Source of the DNA: JBAZWV01 sp041660225
GTDB lineage: Bacteria > Patescibacteriota > Patescibacteriia > 2-12-FULL-60-25
Direction: 5' to 3'
Assembly (NCBI GenBank): GCA_041660225.1
Contig: JBAZWV010000003.1
Coordinates: forward strand, 1 to 64,000
Length of the DNA: 64,000 nt
Shown: piece by piece, positions 42,897 to 51,077 of the stretch
How positions within the stretch are numbered: position 1 is the stretch's first letter
Layout: the number at the start of each line of letters is the position of its first letter
Notes under the pieces: generated by a model
Databases searched by the model: none
Told to the model about the DNA's origin: nothing
Seen by the model: the letters and a program-made list of their open reading frames with translations, nothing else
Position numbers and translations under genes: made by a program

Positions 42897-43352
42897 TCAC
42901 ATTCGTTTTTTCAATTTCAAGAGCGTTTGACCAAGCATCACCTGATCCCCCTCTTTTAAACGATAGCTCTTTTTGATTCTTCTCGCGCCGTCATGCCACT
43001 CCGGCGTGGATACCATCGTCCCGCACGTCGAACCTTCGTCAAGAACTTGCACCGCTTCTTTTTCAACTCGAAAAGCTGCATGCTTGTGTGATACGGATTC
43101 GTCGTTATCAAGTGAGAAATCCGCTTGTCCTCCCCTGCCGACAACCGTCTCTCGTTTGCTAGAAAGTGGGATTTCGGTTCCCTTCATACTCCCACTTATG
43201 ATTTCAAGGTACCAACCTTCTGATGCTCCTTCGATGGGGATTATCTCGAAACGACCCTCTAAAATGGCTTGCAGTTTCTCGCGACACAAGATTCTTTTTT
43301 CGACGAGAATCATGAATTTTGCGAGCTGGCCGAATGTTACTTGTTCTGACAC
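42897..43352 (-). CDS. FHA-domain protein
   Basis: 151 residues. An N-terminal ~55-residue helical segment resembles a DUF4388/PatA-like helper (TFGQLAKFMILVEKRILCREKLQAILEG). The FHA domain (~60-150) binds phosphothreonine peptides: it shows ETVVGRGGQADFSLDNDESVSHKHAAFRV-type strands with the GR, S and H ligand residues, then GSTCGTMV in place of the usual GSxNG. The GTG at 43350-43352 follows AGGAGG by 8 nt. The frame continues upstream, but a promoter (43444-43472) lies inside it, so the longer reading is wrong. Confidence 0.82.
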   Translation of the reverse strand: MSEQVTFGQLAKFMILVEKRILCREKLQAILEGRFEIIPIEGASEGWYLEIISGSMKGTEIPLSSKRETVVGRGGQADFSLDNDESVSHKHAAFRVEKEAVQVLDEGSTCGTMVSTPEWHDGARRIKKSYRLKEGDQVMLGQTLLKLKKRM

Positions 43353-43443
43353 TTCTCTATCCTCCTCTGTCCTTCTTCGCACTCGAATGACGGTGACGGA
43401 ACATCCATTGACGCCCTGCGCTACGAACGGGGAGAGCGTTCTT

Positions 43444-43472
43444 TCTATAACAGAACGCCTGTCTTTTATCAA
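43444..43472 (-). promoter_or_regulatory. Promoter of the FHA gene
   Basis: Minus strand: TTGATA (plus 43467-43472), 17 nt, TATAGA (plus 43444-43449). About 85-nt leader to the GTG start. Confidence 0.7.
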
Positions 43473-43758
43473 GAGTGGACTCTAAATCCGATTTCCTCTG
43501 ATTCTCCTGCGTCATCCTCCAACAACCGATGCATCATGCGAAACACGGATTGAAAACACGCGAGTCGTATTTTTTCTCGAGTTCATCCAGGCGCTTCCGA
43601 AGTTCCACGTTTGAAATGATCATCTCACGAAGTTTCGTAAATGTTCGAATGATCTGAATATTGACCATGACAGCACGCGGACTCTTTAAGACGCTCGAGA
43701 GCATCGCGATACCTTGTTCAGTGAATGCATACGGAACGTATTTAACATTATAGCCTCT

Positions 43759-43787
43759 GTTCAAGATCACAATTTGTGATCTTGAAC
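43759..43787. repeat. Perfect 29-bp palindrome (copy 1)
   Basis: Arms GTTCAAGATCACAA and TTGTGATCTTGAAC, 14 bp each, around a single T. Lies inside the ORF6N remnant. Confidence 0.93.
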
Positions 43788-43806
43788 GCTTAGCACTGCT
43801 CGTTGC

Positions 43807-43835
43807 GTTTGAGGTCACAAATTGTGATCTCAAAC
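43807..43835. repeat. Near-perfect 29-bp palindrome (copy 2)
   Basis: Arms GTTTGAGGTCACAA and TTGTGATCTCAAAC with one mismatch, around a single A. Related to copy 1; centres are 48 bp apart, separated by 19 bp. Confidence 0.93.
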
Positions 43836-43972
43836 AGTCGCCAACATATTGAGAGTCTTGACGATTTAAGAAAAATCAGCTATAAGCAAGGCACGTTTTT
43901 TTCTAACCGCAAAGACAGAAACCTGATGGTCAGGGTTCATCTCCTGCGTTGAAAAACGCGAGGAGATGGCTC

Positions 43973-44413
43973 ATGGTCGCATACGACGAGGAGTACGATG
44001 GTTACGTAAACAGCGACTCTTACGAGGATTGTCTCGAAGGGCGCGAGATCCGGGTGCGCTTCTCCGTGGAGGGCGAAAAAATCTTCGGCCGCGTTCTCCC
44101 GCAAAACAAGAGGACACGTCCGGTCGCGACGAAAATCGTGTTCTCCGGCCGTAACTGGCGTGGACCTCTGCCCACGCACGGCCAGGAGCTCATGGTCCGT
44201 GTCGTTCGCGACACGAAACCGCACGATCCGGCTCGTGGCGCACTCATCGTGGAGCGCCGTCAAATCGACGGTTCGTGCGGCGGTCAGTGCGCGAAATGTC
44301 CGGACTGCGGAAAACATAACGTTCGCCAATTGAGCGAGAGACCTGGAGCGTTCCTTTCCGAGACAACATGTCCGGACTGCAAAGGAGTCTTCGAAATCTT
44401 CTGGCCCCGATGA
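43973..44413 (+). CDS. Orphan protein with C-terminal zinc ribbon (146 aa)
   Basis: An acidic N-terminus (AYDEEYDGYVNSDSYED), a beta-rich middle (~25-100, EIRVRFSVEGEKIFGRVLP, ELMVRVVRDTKPHDP) and a C-terminal zinc ribbon with CAKCPDCGKHN and TCPDCKGVFEIFW. No family recognised; a nucleic-acid-binding or regulatory role is plausible. AGGAG precedes the ATG at 43973 by 7 nt; the TTG at 43949 is less likely. Closed by a terminator. Confidence 0.7.
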   Translation: MVAYDEEYDGYVNSDSYEDCLEGREIRVRFSVEGEKIFGRVLPQNKRTRPVATKIVFSGRNWRGPLPTHGQELMVRVVRDTKPHDPARGALIVERRQIDGSCGGQCAKCPDCGKHNVRQLSERPGAFLSETTCPDCKGVFEIFWPR

Positions 44414-44420
44414 CTCTCCG

Positions 44421-44447
44421 CCCCTCTCATTCGAGAGGGGCTTTTTC
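44421..44447 (+). terminator. Intrinsic terminator
   Basis: CCCCTCTC-ATTC-GAGAGGGG hairpin followed by CTTTTT. Confidence 0.9.
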
Positions 44448-44465
44448 ATACACGGCCTCGGAGCC

Positions 44466-44494
44466 TTGCCAAAACAGGCATTTTCGGGTATGGT
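44466..44494 (+). promoter_or_regulatory. Promoter of the NYN-domain gene
   Basis: TTGCCA (44466-44471), 17 nt, TATGGT (44489-44494). The ~40-nt leader carries a GATGGA/TCCATC hairpin. Confidence 0.65.
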
Positions 44495-44540
44495 GGGCGC
44501 GATGGAGTTCCATCATTTTTAATACTTTCATTTTGTTTTC

Positions 44541-45113
44541 ATGATCAAACATCTTTCACAGCGCGTCGCCGTTCTTGTTGATGCGCAAAACATGTACCAC
44601 TCAGCAAAGCACCTTCACGGCGCGCGTCTCAATTTCGGCAAGGCCGTTGAAATGGCCGTTGCAGGTCGTCCGCTCGTGCGCGCAATTGCGTATGTCGCCA
44701 AGTCCAAGACCGGCGAAGAAGCTGCGTTTTTCGATGCTCTTAAAGAGGCCAAAATCGAACCAAAGATTAAGGACGTTCAGGAGTTTTCGTCCGGCGCCAA
44801 AAAAGCGGATTGGGACGTTGGCATGGCCATCGACGCCGTCATGCTTTCGGAAAAAGTGGACGTCATCATTCTGCTCACGGGCGACGGGGATTTTTGCCCA
44901 CTCGTAGAATATCTCCACGGTCACGGTGTGATGGTCGAAGTCGTCGCGTTTGGCGAATCGACGAACGCCGGTCTTCGCGAGATCGCCGACAGCTTCACGG
45001 ATCTCTCTTCTGCACGCCAACTTCTCATGCGCAGCCGCCGCTCTTCCTCAAAGGAAGACAACGATGACGAAAAATCGACGTCCGGCGAGAAACGTATTAA
45101 GGTTTCATTCTAA
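44541..45113 (+). CDS. NYN-domain (LabA/DUF88) putative ribonuclease
   Basis: 190 residues of the PIN-like NYN fold. Acidic metal-site positions are in VAVLVDAQNMYHSAK, KKADWDVGMAIDAVML and IILLTGDGDFCPLVEYL; the order D...D(W)D...DGD is that of LabA/YacP-like proteins. A Ser/Lys-rich tail (~155-190) is probably disordered. It lies just upstream of pnp on the same strand, so the two RNA enzymes may be co-transcribed. Confidence 0.9.
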   Translation: MIKHLSQRVAVLVDAQNMYHSAKHLHGARLNFGKAVEMAVAGRPLVRAIAYVAKSKTGEEAAFFDALKEAKIEPKIKDVQEFSSGAKKADWDVGMAIDAVMLSEKVDVIILLTGDGDFCPLVEYLHGHGVMVEVVAFGESTNAGLREIADSFTDLSSARQLLMRSRRSSSKEDNDDEKSTSGEKRIKVSF

Positions 45114-45119
45114 GGTCCG

Positions 45120-45139
45120 CCCTCCTTCACGAAGGAGGG
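45120..45139 (+). promoter_or_regulatory. Hairpin in the NYN-pnp intergenic region
   Basis: CCCTCCTTC pairs perfectly with GAAGGAGGG around AC, no T run, so not a clear terminator. With a second small hairpin (ATCAGC/GCTGAT, about 45226-45241) it forms the pnp leader, the region where RNase III and PNPase autoregulation acts in other bacteria. Confidence 0.5.
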
Positions 45140-45267
45140 GTCGGGATGATTCCCCAGGAATCGGTCCGACTCCCCCTTGGTTTTCAGGGGATCTTACACA
45201 CTCTATCGGTTCGCCGTGAGACATCGATCAGCTGAAGCTGATTTCGTCTCCCGGTGAACCCATCACT

Positions 45268-47463
45268 ATGCAACAGCAGAAAGAATTTTCGATCGAGTGG
45301 GGCGGACGAACGCTCACGATCGGAACGGGCCTTTTGGCCCAGCAGGCCAACGGCTCCTGCACGGTTCGCTATGGCGATACCGTTGCGCTTTGCACCGCCA
45401 CCATGGGAGGTGTCCGCGAAGGTCTCGACTTCTTCCCTCTTCAGGTTGATTTCGAGGAACGCATGTACGCCGCCGGTCGCATCAAAGGTTCGCGTTTCAT
45501 CAAGCGCGAAGGTCGTCCGACCGACGAGGCCATCTTGTCCGGTCGTTTGATCGACCGCGCGATCCGTCCTCTCTTCGATGACCGGATGCGCAACGAAATC
45601 GCGGTGGTCGCGACGGTCTTTTCGCACGACCAGGAAAACGACGCCGACATCCCGGGACTCATCGGTGCCTCGTGTGCGCTCGCGATTTCAGATATTCCGT
45701 GGAGCGGTCCTCTCGTCGCGCTTCGTGTTGGTCGCGTGAATGGCGAATGGACGCTGAACCCGACGTACGCGCAGACCAACGAAGGCGGTGTCGATATCGT
45801 GGTCGCCGGCTTGGATGGAAAAACGATCATGCTTGAAGCTGGTACCAACCAACTCTCCGAAGACGAGGCGTATCAGGCCATCGAATGGGCGCACGCGCAG
45901 ATGAAACCGGTCTTCGAGTTGATCGAGAAGGTTCGCGCTGCCGTGGGCAAACCGAAGCAGGACATGCTCTCTCCGAAAACGGAGGAAGAGAAAACGACGC
46001 TCGAAACACGTGAGAAGCTTCATGAAACGGCACGTGCCTTCCTCAAGACGCGCGAGGCCACGCTCTTCGCTGTTCCGCTCAAAACGAAGGTTGATCGCAA
46101 AAATGCGGTGACCAATTTGAAGCGCGAACTCGACGATCATCTCAAAGCAGAAGGACTCTCGAAAGATGATCGCAAGGTTGCTGCGGGATGTATCGATTCA
46201 TTCGTTGATAGCGAAATCACGCGCATCATTTTGGACGAAGGTCGTCGCGCAGACGGTCGTGCGCTCGATGAAATCCGTGAGCTCGGCTGCATGGTCGGGA
46301 TGATCCCGCGCACGCACGGCTCCGGTCTCTTCATGCGCGGTTCGACGCAGGTGCTCTCGTGCATCACGCTCGGCTCGCCCGGCATGGAACAGACGCTCGA
46401 CACGATGGAGTTCCAGGTAAAAAAGCGTTTCTTTCATCACTACAACTTCCCCAGCTATTCCGTCGGTGAAACCAAAGGAAACCGAGGACCGGGACGCCGC
46501 GAAATCGGACACGGCGCGCTCGCCGAACGTGCCGTCATGCCCGTCATGCCGGATCGCGAGACCTTCCCGTACACCATTCGCATCGTTTCTGAAGTCCTCG
46601 GATCAAACGGTTCGAGCTCAATGGGTGCGACGTGTGGCTCGACCCTCGCCCTCATGGACGCTGGTGTGCCGATTACGGCTCCTGTCGCCGGTATTGCCAT
46701 GGGCTGCGCCAGTGACGAGAAAACCGGACGTTTCCGTGTGATTACCGATCTTCAGGACCTGGAAGACGGCAATGGAGGCATGGACTTCAAGGTCGCAGGC
46801 ACCAAAACCGGTATTACGGCGATCCAAATGGACACCAAGACGCACGGCATCCCGCTTGCGACCGTCAAAGAAACCCTGACCCAGGCGCTTACCGCACGCA
46901 TGAAAGTTCTCGGTGCGATCGAAGCGGTGATCCCTGCATCACGCGCCGAACTCTCCAAGTGGGCGCCGCGAATCGAAAGCTTCCGCATCAATCCGGATCG
47001 CATTCGCGACGTCATTGGTCCGGGTGGAAAAATCATCAACGAGATCATTGCCGAGTGTCACGTTGAAATCGATATCGAAGACGACGGACTCGTCATGATC
47101 ACATCCGTAAATCCGGAAGGCATGAAGAAAGCCGTCGACTGGGTGAAGCAACTCACCCGCGAAGTCGCGGTCGGAGAAATTTTCACCGGTCCCGTGACAC
47201 GCGTGATGGACTTCGGCGCATTCGTCGAAATTCTTCCGAAGCAGGAGGGTCTCGTACACATCTCCGAGCTCGCACCGCATCGCGTTGAGAAGGTTGGAGA
47301 CGTTGTGAAGGTTGGCGATATGGTCTCGGTCAAAGTGTATGAGATCGATTCCATGGGTCGCCTCAATCTCTCGATCAAACGCGCCTCGCCCGACTACAAG
47401 CCGAGCGAACACGATGAGAAGCCGCTTCGCAAACCGGGTGGTGGCGGTGGTCGTCGGTTCTAA
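45268..47463 (+). CDS. pnp: Polyribonucleotide nucleotidyltransferase (PNPase)
   Basis: Phosphorolytic 3'-5' exoribonuclease. 731 residues: two RNase PH-like domains (~1-210 and ~310-545, with FFPLQVDFEERMYAAGRIKGSRF, PGRREIGHGALAERA and the GSNGSSSMGATCG catalytic block), the all-helical linker between them, a KH domain (RDVIGPGGKIINEI) and an S1 domain (GPVTRVMDFGAFVEILPKQEGLVHISEL). The C-terminus is Gly/Arg-rich. Full length, ATG start after the leader hairpins. Confidence 0.97.
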   Translation: MQQQKEFSIEWGGRTLTIGTGLLAQQANGSCTVRYGDTVALCTATMGGVREGLDFFPLQVDFEERMYAAGRIKGSRFIKREGRPTDEAILSGRLIDRAIRPLFDDRMRNEIAVVATVFSHDQENDADIPGLIGASCALAISDIPWSGPLVALRVGRVNGEWTLNPTYAQTNEGGVDIVVAGLDGKTIMLEAGTNQLSEDEAYQAIEWAHAQMKPVFELIEKVRAAVGKPKQDMLSPKTEEEKTTLETREKLHETARAFLKTREATLFAVPLKTKVDRKNAVTNLKRELDDHLKAEGLSKDDRKVAAGCIDSFVDSEITRIILDEGRRADGRALDEIRELGCMVGMIPRTHGSGLFMRGSTQVLSCITLGSPGMEQTLDTMEFQVKKRFFHHYNFPSYSVGETKGNRGPGRREIGHGALAERAVMPVMPDRETFPYTIRIVSEVLGSNGSSSMGATCGSTLALMDAGVPITAPVAGIAMGCASDEKTGRFRVITDLQDLEDGNGGMDFKVAGTKTGITAIQMDTKTHGIPLATVKETLTQALTARMKVLGAIEAVIPASRAELSKWAPRIESFRINPDRIRDVIGPGGKIINEIIAECHVEIDIEDDGLVMITSVNPEGMKKAVDWVKQLTREVAVGEIFTGPVTRVMDFGAFVEILPKQEGLVHISELAPHRVEKVGDVVKVGDMVSVKVYEIDSMGRLNLSIKRASPDYKPSEHDEKPLRKPGGGGGRRF

Positions 47464-47475
47464 TGAATACAGAGG

Positions 47476-48579
47476 ATGGACAACGTCATTCGTGATGCCT
47501 CTCTTCCATCGGCGAGCTTCATCCTCGCCTATGGCGCCCCGTCCTCACGTGGGCGAAATCCAAAGATCCTCGCGCTTTTCGCGGGGATTTTTGCGCTCGT
47601 AACGATCATCGCGTTGTCGTTGTTCATCTTCTTTTCGAGCGTCATCATGCCGCGAGACGTCGCGGTCATTGCATTCGTGAAGTCCAATCAACCGCTTCCT
47701 GATTCATTACCGATTGAGTGGAAAGAAGCTCGCGACGCCGCAGGCCCGTTCCCCGCATTTGTCGGACTTCGTCGTTCGAATGACACGCTTGTTCCGTTCG
47801 CAGTCGTTCCTCGCTGGAGCGATAGCGCATCAACACACAAAACATTTTTCTGGAAAACGCTCGGCGTGAATGATGCAGAAACAGAAACGACGTCTCTTCG
47901 TCATCTTGCGGATCGTTCGTTCGATTATCTTCGCGGAAGCTGGCTCGTGATTCATCCATCCGTCTTCCTTGGAGACGCGTCCACGCATGAATCGATCGGA
48001 GGTCCGTTCAAAAAATCACGTTGGCGAACGCGTGCATCAATCACCAAATCGACGAGCGAGGTCCGTTCATTTATTGGTGACTCGTATCTCGATCTGTCCG
48101 TCATGCCAAATGCATGGACGAATATTCTGAGCGGTCTTGAGGAAATCGAGTATCGCATTCCGGAAGACGTTCGTGCGCAAACCATCCGTTGGGCGCATGG
48201 AGCAACCTCGACAGCTATCGCCTTGGATTTTTCGGAACCCATGACGAGCTCGACGCGCATCGCCCTCGCTGCCGCTGCCGGTCTCTACGACGAAGCAACG
48301 GTTGCTCTCCCCGATGGCACTTCCCTCGTGGAGCTGCGTGAACCGGTTGAGCTCCTGGCTAGCACGACGTCGAGTGAGTGGAGCCTTGAAAAGGGGGGCA
48401 TGTTCCAATTAAAAGACGCAGAAGTCCTCTTTTCCACCGGTCTTGTGGCCTGGAACCAGACAAATGTGCCGGATTCTTGCCCCGGATCGCTCGTTGCAGC
48501 CTTTCGATTGGAGTTCTCTGGCCAAAATTCAATGATCTTCTTCATAGAGAAGAAAGGGAAACTCGAGATGTGTTGGTGA
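47476..48579 (+). CDS. Orphan membrane-anchored protein (367 aa)
   Basis: No family recognised. A ~30-residue cytoplasmic head, one membrane helix (~31-57, ILALFAGIFALVTIIALSLFIFF), then a ~310-residue extracytoplasmic domain of mixed secondary structure ending in a lone Cys-Trp. Starts 13 nt after pnp with GAGG just before the ATG, so probably co-transcribed with pnp though unrelated in role. Closed by a bidirectional terminator. Confidence 0.75.
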   Translation: MDNVIRDASLPSASFILAYGAPSSRGRNPKILALFAGIFALVTIIALSLFIFFSSVIMPRDVAVIAFVKSNQPLPDSLPIEWKEARDAAGPFPAFVGLRRSNDTLVPFAVVPRWSDSASTHKTFFWKTLGVNDAETETTSLRHLADRSFDYLRGSWLVIHPSVFLGDASTHESIGGPFKKSRWRTRASITKSTSEVRSFIGDSYLDLSVMPNAWTNILSGLEEIEYRIPEDVRAQTIRWAHGATSTAIALDFSEPMTSSTRIALAAAAGLYDEATVALPDGTSLVELREPVELLASTTSSEWSLEKGGMFQLKDAEVLFSTGLVAWNQTNVPDSCPGSLVAAFRLEFSGQNSMIFFIEKKGKLEMCW

Positions 48580-48600
48580 GTTTATAGATATAAACACCCA

Positions 48601-48651
48601 TGTGGATATAAAAAATCGCTGAGTAAAGCAGCGATTTTTATTTTATCCACA
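48601..48651. promoter_or_regulatory. Two DnaA-box-like 9-mers flanking a terminator
   Basis: TGTGGATAT (48601-48609, one mismatch to the inverse box) and a perfect TTATCCACA (48643-48651). They lie either side of the 48607-48642 terminator and just before the promoter of the structured RNA. Confidence 0.5.
48607..48642. terminator. Bidirectional terminator
   Basis: AAAAATCGCTG pairs with CAGCGATTTTT around AGTAAAG; after the 47476 gene. Confidence 0.9.
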
Positions 48652-48659
48652 GTTTAGTA

Positions 48660-48688
48660 TTGAGGGGTGTGTAAAAAACGTGTACTAT
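48660..48688 (+). promoter_or_regulatory. Strong promoter of the structured RNA
   Basis: TTGAGG (48660-48665), 17 nt, TACTAT (48683-48688). Predicted start near 48695; no start codon follows for 670 nt. Confidence 0.75.
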
Positions 48689-48689
48689 A

Positions 48690-49350
48690 GGGAGGCACAC
48701 AACGTTCGTACCTTTTAGCTCCTTCGTCAGTTTCCAGGGTTTGCGAACCGCAACCCTTCTTCAAAGCTCAGGCGGCAAGGCCTGACTCGGATGTGCCTAC
48801 GGCACAGATCACCTCAAAACTCGTTCCTTTTACTGTTTACTGGGCCGATTGCCGTTATGTTCAACGGACATCGGTTCTGTGCATCGACTCGACCCCCGAT
48901 CTTGCCACTTGGCATGGTCACTATAAACCAAAAAGCCAAAATAAATTCTCTCGGGTATATCCTCGCTCCGCAAGGAGAAAAAACGGTCTTCGGACCCATT
49001 TGAGGCATTACCAGGGTTTGGTCGAGGCAACAGCCCCTTTCTAACACCTAGACACTCGCTGTGTCCCCCTTGTTACGTTGGTCGCGCCTCAAAACGCGAA
49101 ATCTCTCTCCCTTCATAAGGGAAACCCCAACGCCTACGATTCGGACCCGCGTCCAGGTGTAAGGCCGCGCAGCCATATTTGCCACTAGCAAAAGGGCCCC
49201 GTCGCGGCCTTTAAAATATCTCAACCCCAGATTTCGACGCATAACATCGCTGTTCTGCATTCAAAATCTGTTGTTGCAGAGCATTCGCTTCTTTATACGA
49301 AGACATTCTGATCCTTGCCCGTTTCGATAAGACTCGCTAAACTTCCTCAA
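48690..49350 (+). ncRNA. Candidate large structured non-coding RNA, or very long structured leader
   Basis: No protein gene fits this ~660-nt stretch, yet it carries many stable local hairpins on the plus strand: TCAGGC/GCCTGA (48768-48785), TGTGCC/GGCACA (48792-48806), a compound CCGAT..CCGTT/AACGG..ATCGG stem (48845-48874), CTCC-GCAA-GGAG with a GNRA loop (48966-48977), GGTC-TTCG-GACC with a UUCG loop (48985-48996), CCCTT/AAGGG, and GGCCGCG/CGCGGCC (49163-49209) closing an inner TTTGC/GCAAA. A consensus promoter precedes it. No clear terminator separates it from the DksA-like gene. I tried to place it as RNase P RNA, tmRNA, SRP or 6S RNA and could not. Strand chosen from the promoter and tetraloops. 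Confidence 0.6.
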
Positions 49351-49363
49351 AGCCACCATCTAT

Positions 49364-49738
49364 ATGACCCAGGAACTACTGGAACACTTCAAAGGAAAAT
49401 TGACGGAAGAACGCGCCCGCCTGGAGCAGGAGCTTTCCGACTTCGGAACCAAGGATCCCAAAAATCCCGATCATTTTGAAGCGACGTACCCGGAAAGCGG
49501 TGGTAGCTCCGTCGACGACAACGCGGCGGAAATCAGCGAATATGCGGATGAACTCTCCATCGAAGCCCGTCTTGAAAGCGAATTACGCGACGTACAAAAA
49601 GCGCTCGCGTTGATCGAAAAAGGCGAATACGGCACCTGCAAGTACTGTAAAAAAGAAATTGATATGAAGCGCCTTGAAGCACGCCCCGCCTCTTCAAGCT
49701 GCATCGAATGCAAAAAACTGCTCACGCAGGAGATGTGA
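49364..49738 (+). CDS. TraR/DksA-family zinc-finger protein
   Basis: 124 residues. An N-terminal coiled-coil hairpin (LEHFKGKLTEERARLEQELSD) and C4 zinc finger (YGTCKYCKKEIDMKRLEARP, then SSCIECKK). The family binds in the secondary channel of RNA polymerase and, for DksA, works with ppGpp; this short form lacks the strict DxxDxA tip, so regulatory detail is uncertain. The stop overlaps the likely GTG start of lspA, so the two are coupled. Confidence 0.88.
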   Translation: MTQELLEHFKGKLTEERARLEQELSDFGTKDPKNPDHFEATYPESGGSSVDDNAAEISEYADELSIEARLESELRDVQKALALIEKGEYGTCKYCKKEIDMKRLEARPASSSCIECKKLLTQEM

Positions 49739-50187
49739 AGCACTTCGCTCTCATCGGCGCGATCTTGATCGGTTACATTGCCCTCGATCGCGTCACAAAG
49801 CTTGCATTCATGGAACAGTCCGCCGATCGCGGACTGTCTTTGATTCCCGGCGTGCTTGAAACAACACACCATCAAAATTTTGGCGTCATCGCGAATCTTC
49901 CGATCCCCCTCATTCTCATCATCGGACTCACATTTTTCGCACTCGCAGTTCTTATCGTGCTTCTTAAGCGCTCCATCGAGACGGGAACGCCAATCGAAAC
50001 CATGGCACTATCAGGAATCATGGCGGGTGCGCTTGGAAATTTGTGGGATCGACTTCAGTGGGGCTACGTCTTTGATTGGATTCTTCTTTTCAACCGTTCT
50101 GTCATCAACCTCGCGGACATTTTTATCGCAGAAGGACTTCTTTTATACATCTTGACGCGTCATCTGAAACACCGTAGCGGTAGATAG
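49735..50187 (+). CDS. lspA: Lipoprotein signal peptidase (signal peptidase II)
   Basis: Membrane aspartic protease that cleaves lipoprotein signal peptides next to the lipidated cysteine. About 150 residues with four membrane helices. Catalytic aspartates are in GALGNLWDRLQWGYVFDWI and NLADIFI, the two conserved family blocks. I place the start at GTG 49735-49737 (overlapping the upstream stop, AGGAG just before), giving a normal first helix; an ATG at 49708 would add nine residues from within the previous gene. The window holds many lipoprotein genes that need it. Confidence 0.93.
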   Translation: MKHFALIGAILIGYIALDRVTKLAFMEQSADRGLSLIPGVLETTHHQNFGVIANLPIPLILIIGLTFFALAVLIVLLKRSIETGTPIETMALSGIMAGALGNLWDRLQWGYVFDWILLFNRSVINLADIFIAEGLLLYILTRHLKHRSGR

Positions 50188-50245
50188 AGGTGCGGGATCG
50201 CCATCCAGCGAAACCAAAACAGAACAACAAAAACAGGAGGAAGTC

Positions 50246-51076
50246 ATGTATCGATATGCGTATCTGCTCATCGCTCTTTTCGTGCTGCTCGTGGGCTGTC
50301 GAGACGGAGTTTCACAACAAGAATACGTCCGTATCGAAGAAGACGTGCCGCATGAATCGGAGAGTGAACCTGAAGAAAGTCGTTCGGTCCGATCGGACCT
50401 GATGAAAGCATCGCGCATGTTCGGAAACGAACCCGACGATTCCGAAGATCCTTATACGACCGACGTCTATCTGAATGCGAACTGCGAATTGAATCCGGAA
50501 CGGATGGAAATCGTCACGCATCAGTACTTCGAAGCGCTGTGCAGCCACATCGTCGCTACGGCACTCGTGGATGATGACGGGGATTTCTACGAAATCGGCG
50601 CGTCGTTTGATTGGAACATCGAGGATTCATCGAGCATGACGCTCACGTGTATGAACGGTCCTCACGACAACCATTGTTACGCGATCGCAGAGCGTGATCT
50701 CTTCGATAATGGCGGGGAAGAACCGGAAACGGTCGTGATGGCGTGCGTCGAAAACGACTGCGACGAGCTCCAAGGATGTTCCGACACGGTTTGTCGTTCC
50801 GTCACTGTCGTGAATGTCGCGAAGATGGAGGGTTCGTGGGCATTCTCGTGGGAAGACACGCTCGATGCAACATTCTTCTTCATGCAAGACGGCCGCTCGT
50901 TTTACGATGAGCTCGAAAATCTCAACGGGACGATCCAAAACGATTTCGTTTCGTTCATCTGGGGTGACTATCTCTTTGAAGGAACCCTCGGATCCGATCG
51001 AATCACACTCACCGGCACGGTAACAGACCGCATCGTTCTCTCCCCAGCCGGAACATGGTCCGCAACCTATCTCTAA
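50246..51076 (+). CDS. Orphan lipoprotein (276 aa)
   Basis: Signal peptide with lipobox (VLLVGC, Cys at residue 18), a charged linker, then two parts: a Cys-containing N-terminal region (~70-185, TLTCMNGPHDNHCYA, CVENDCDELQGCSDTVCR) likely disulfide-bonded, and a C-terminal beta barrel-like region (~195-276, GSWAFSWEDTLDATFFF ... GTWSATYL). No family recognised. CAGGAGGAAGTC gives a strong ribosome-binding site. Single gene closed by a terminator. Confidence 0.75.
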   Translation: MYRYAYLLIALFVLLVGCRDGVSQQEYVRIEEDVPHESESEPEESRSVRSDLMKASRMFGNEPDDSEDPYTTDVYLNANCELNPERMEIVTHQYFEALCSHIVATALVDDDGDFYEIGASFDWNIEDSSSMTLTCMNGPHDNHCYAIAERDLFDNGGEEPETVVMACVENDCDELQGCSDTVCRSVTVVNVAKMEGSWAFSWEDTLDATFFFMQDGRSFYDELENLNGTIQNDFVSFIWGDYLFEGTLGSDRITLTGTVTDRIVLSPAGTWSATYL

Positions 51077-51077
51077 T

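Larger units (their letters stand above)
43534..43880 (-). pseudogene. Truncated ORF6N/KilA-like DNA-binding protein remnant
   Basis: The readable frame has YVPYAFTEQGIAMLSSVLKSPRAV, VNIQIIRTF and a C-terminal coiled coil (LRKRLDELEKKYD), the C-terminal half of an ORF6N-domain protein common in mobile elements and CPR genomes. The N-terminal ~60 residues that should precede LRSQFVTSN are missing: in frame upstream there are only ~20 more codons before a TGA near 43880. The linker has an internal near-duplication (RSQFVTSN ... RSQIVILN), whose DNA is two long palindromes. No promoter or ribosome-binding site seen. Most likely a decayed gene. Confidence 0.7.

Noticed and set aside
48790..49260. 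Several 60-85-aa frames on both strands
   Set aside because: No protein-like composition, no ribosome-binding sites; they cross many RNA-type hairpins.
48690..49350. Assignment as RNase P RNA or tmRNA
   Set aside because: I could not find the conserved RNase P segments (GAAAGUC-type P4 strand, ACAGAA block) or a tmRNA tag frame plus CCA-ending tRNA-like domain on either strand; left as unassigned.
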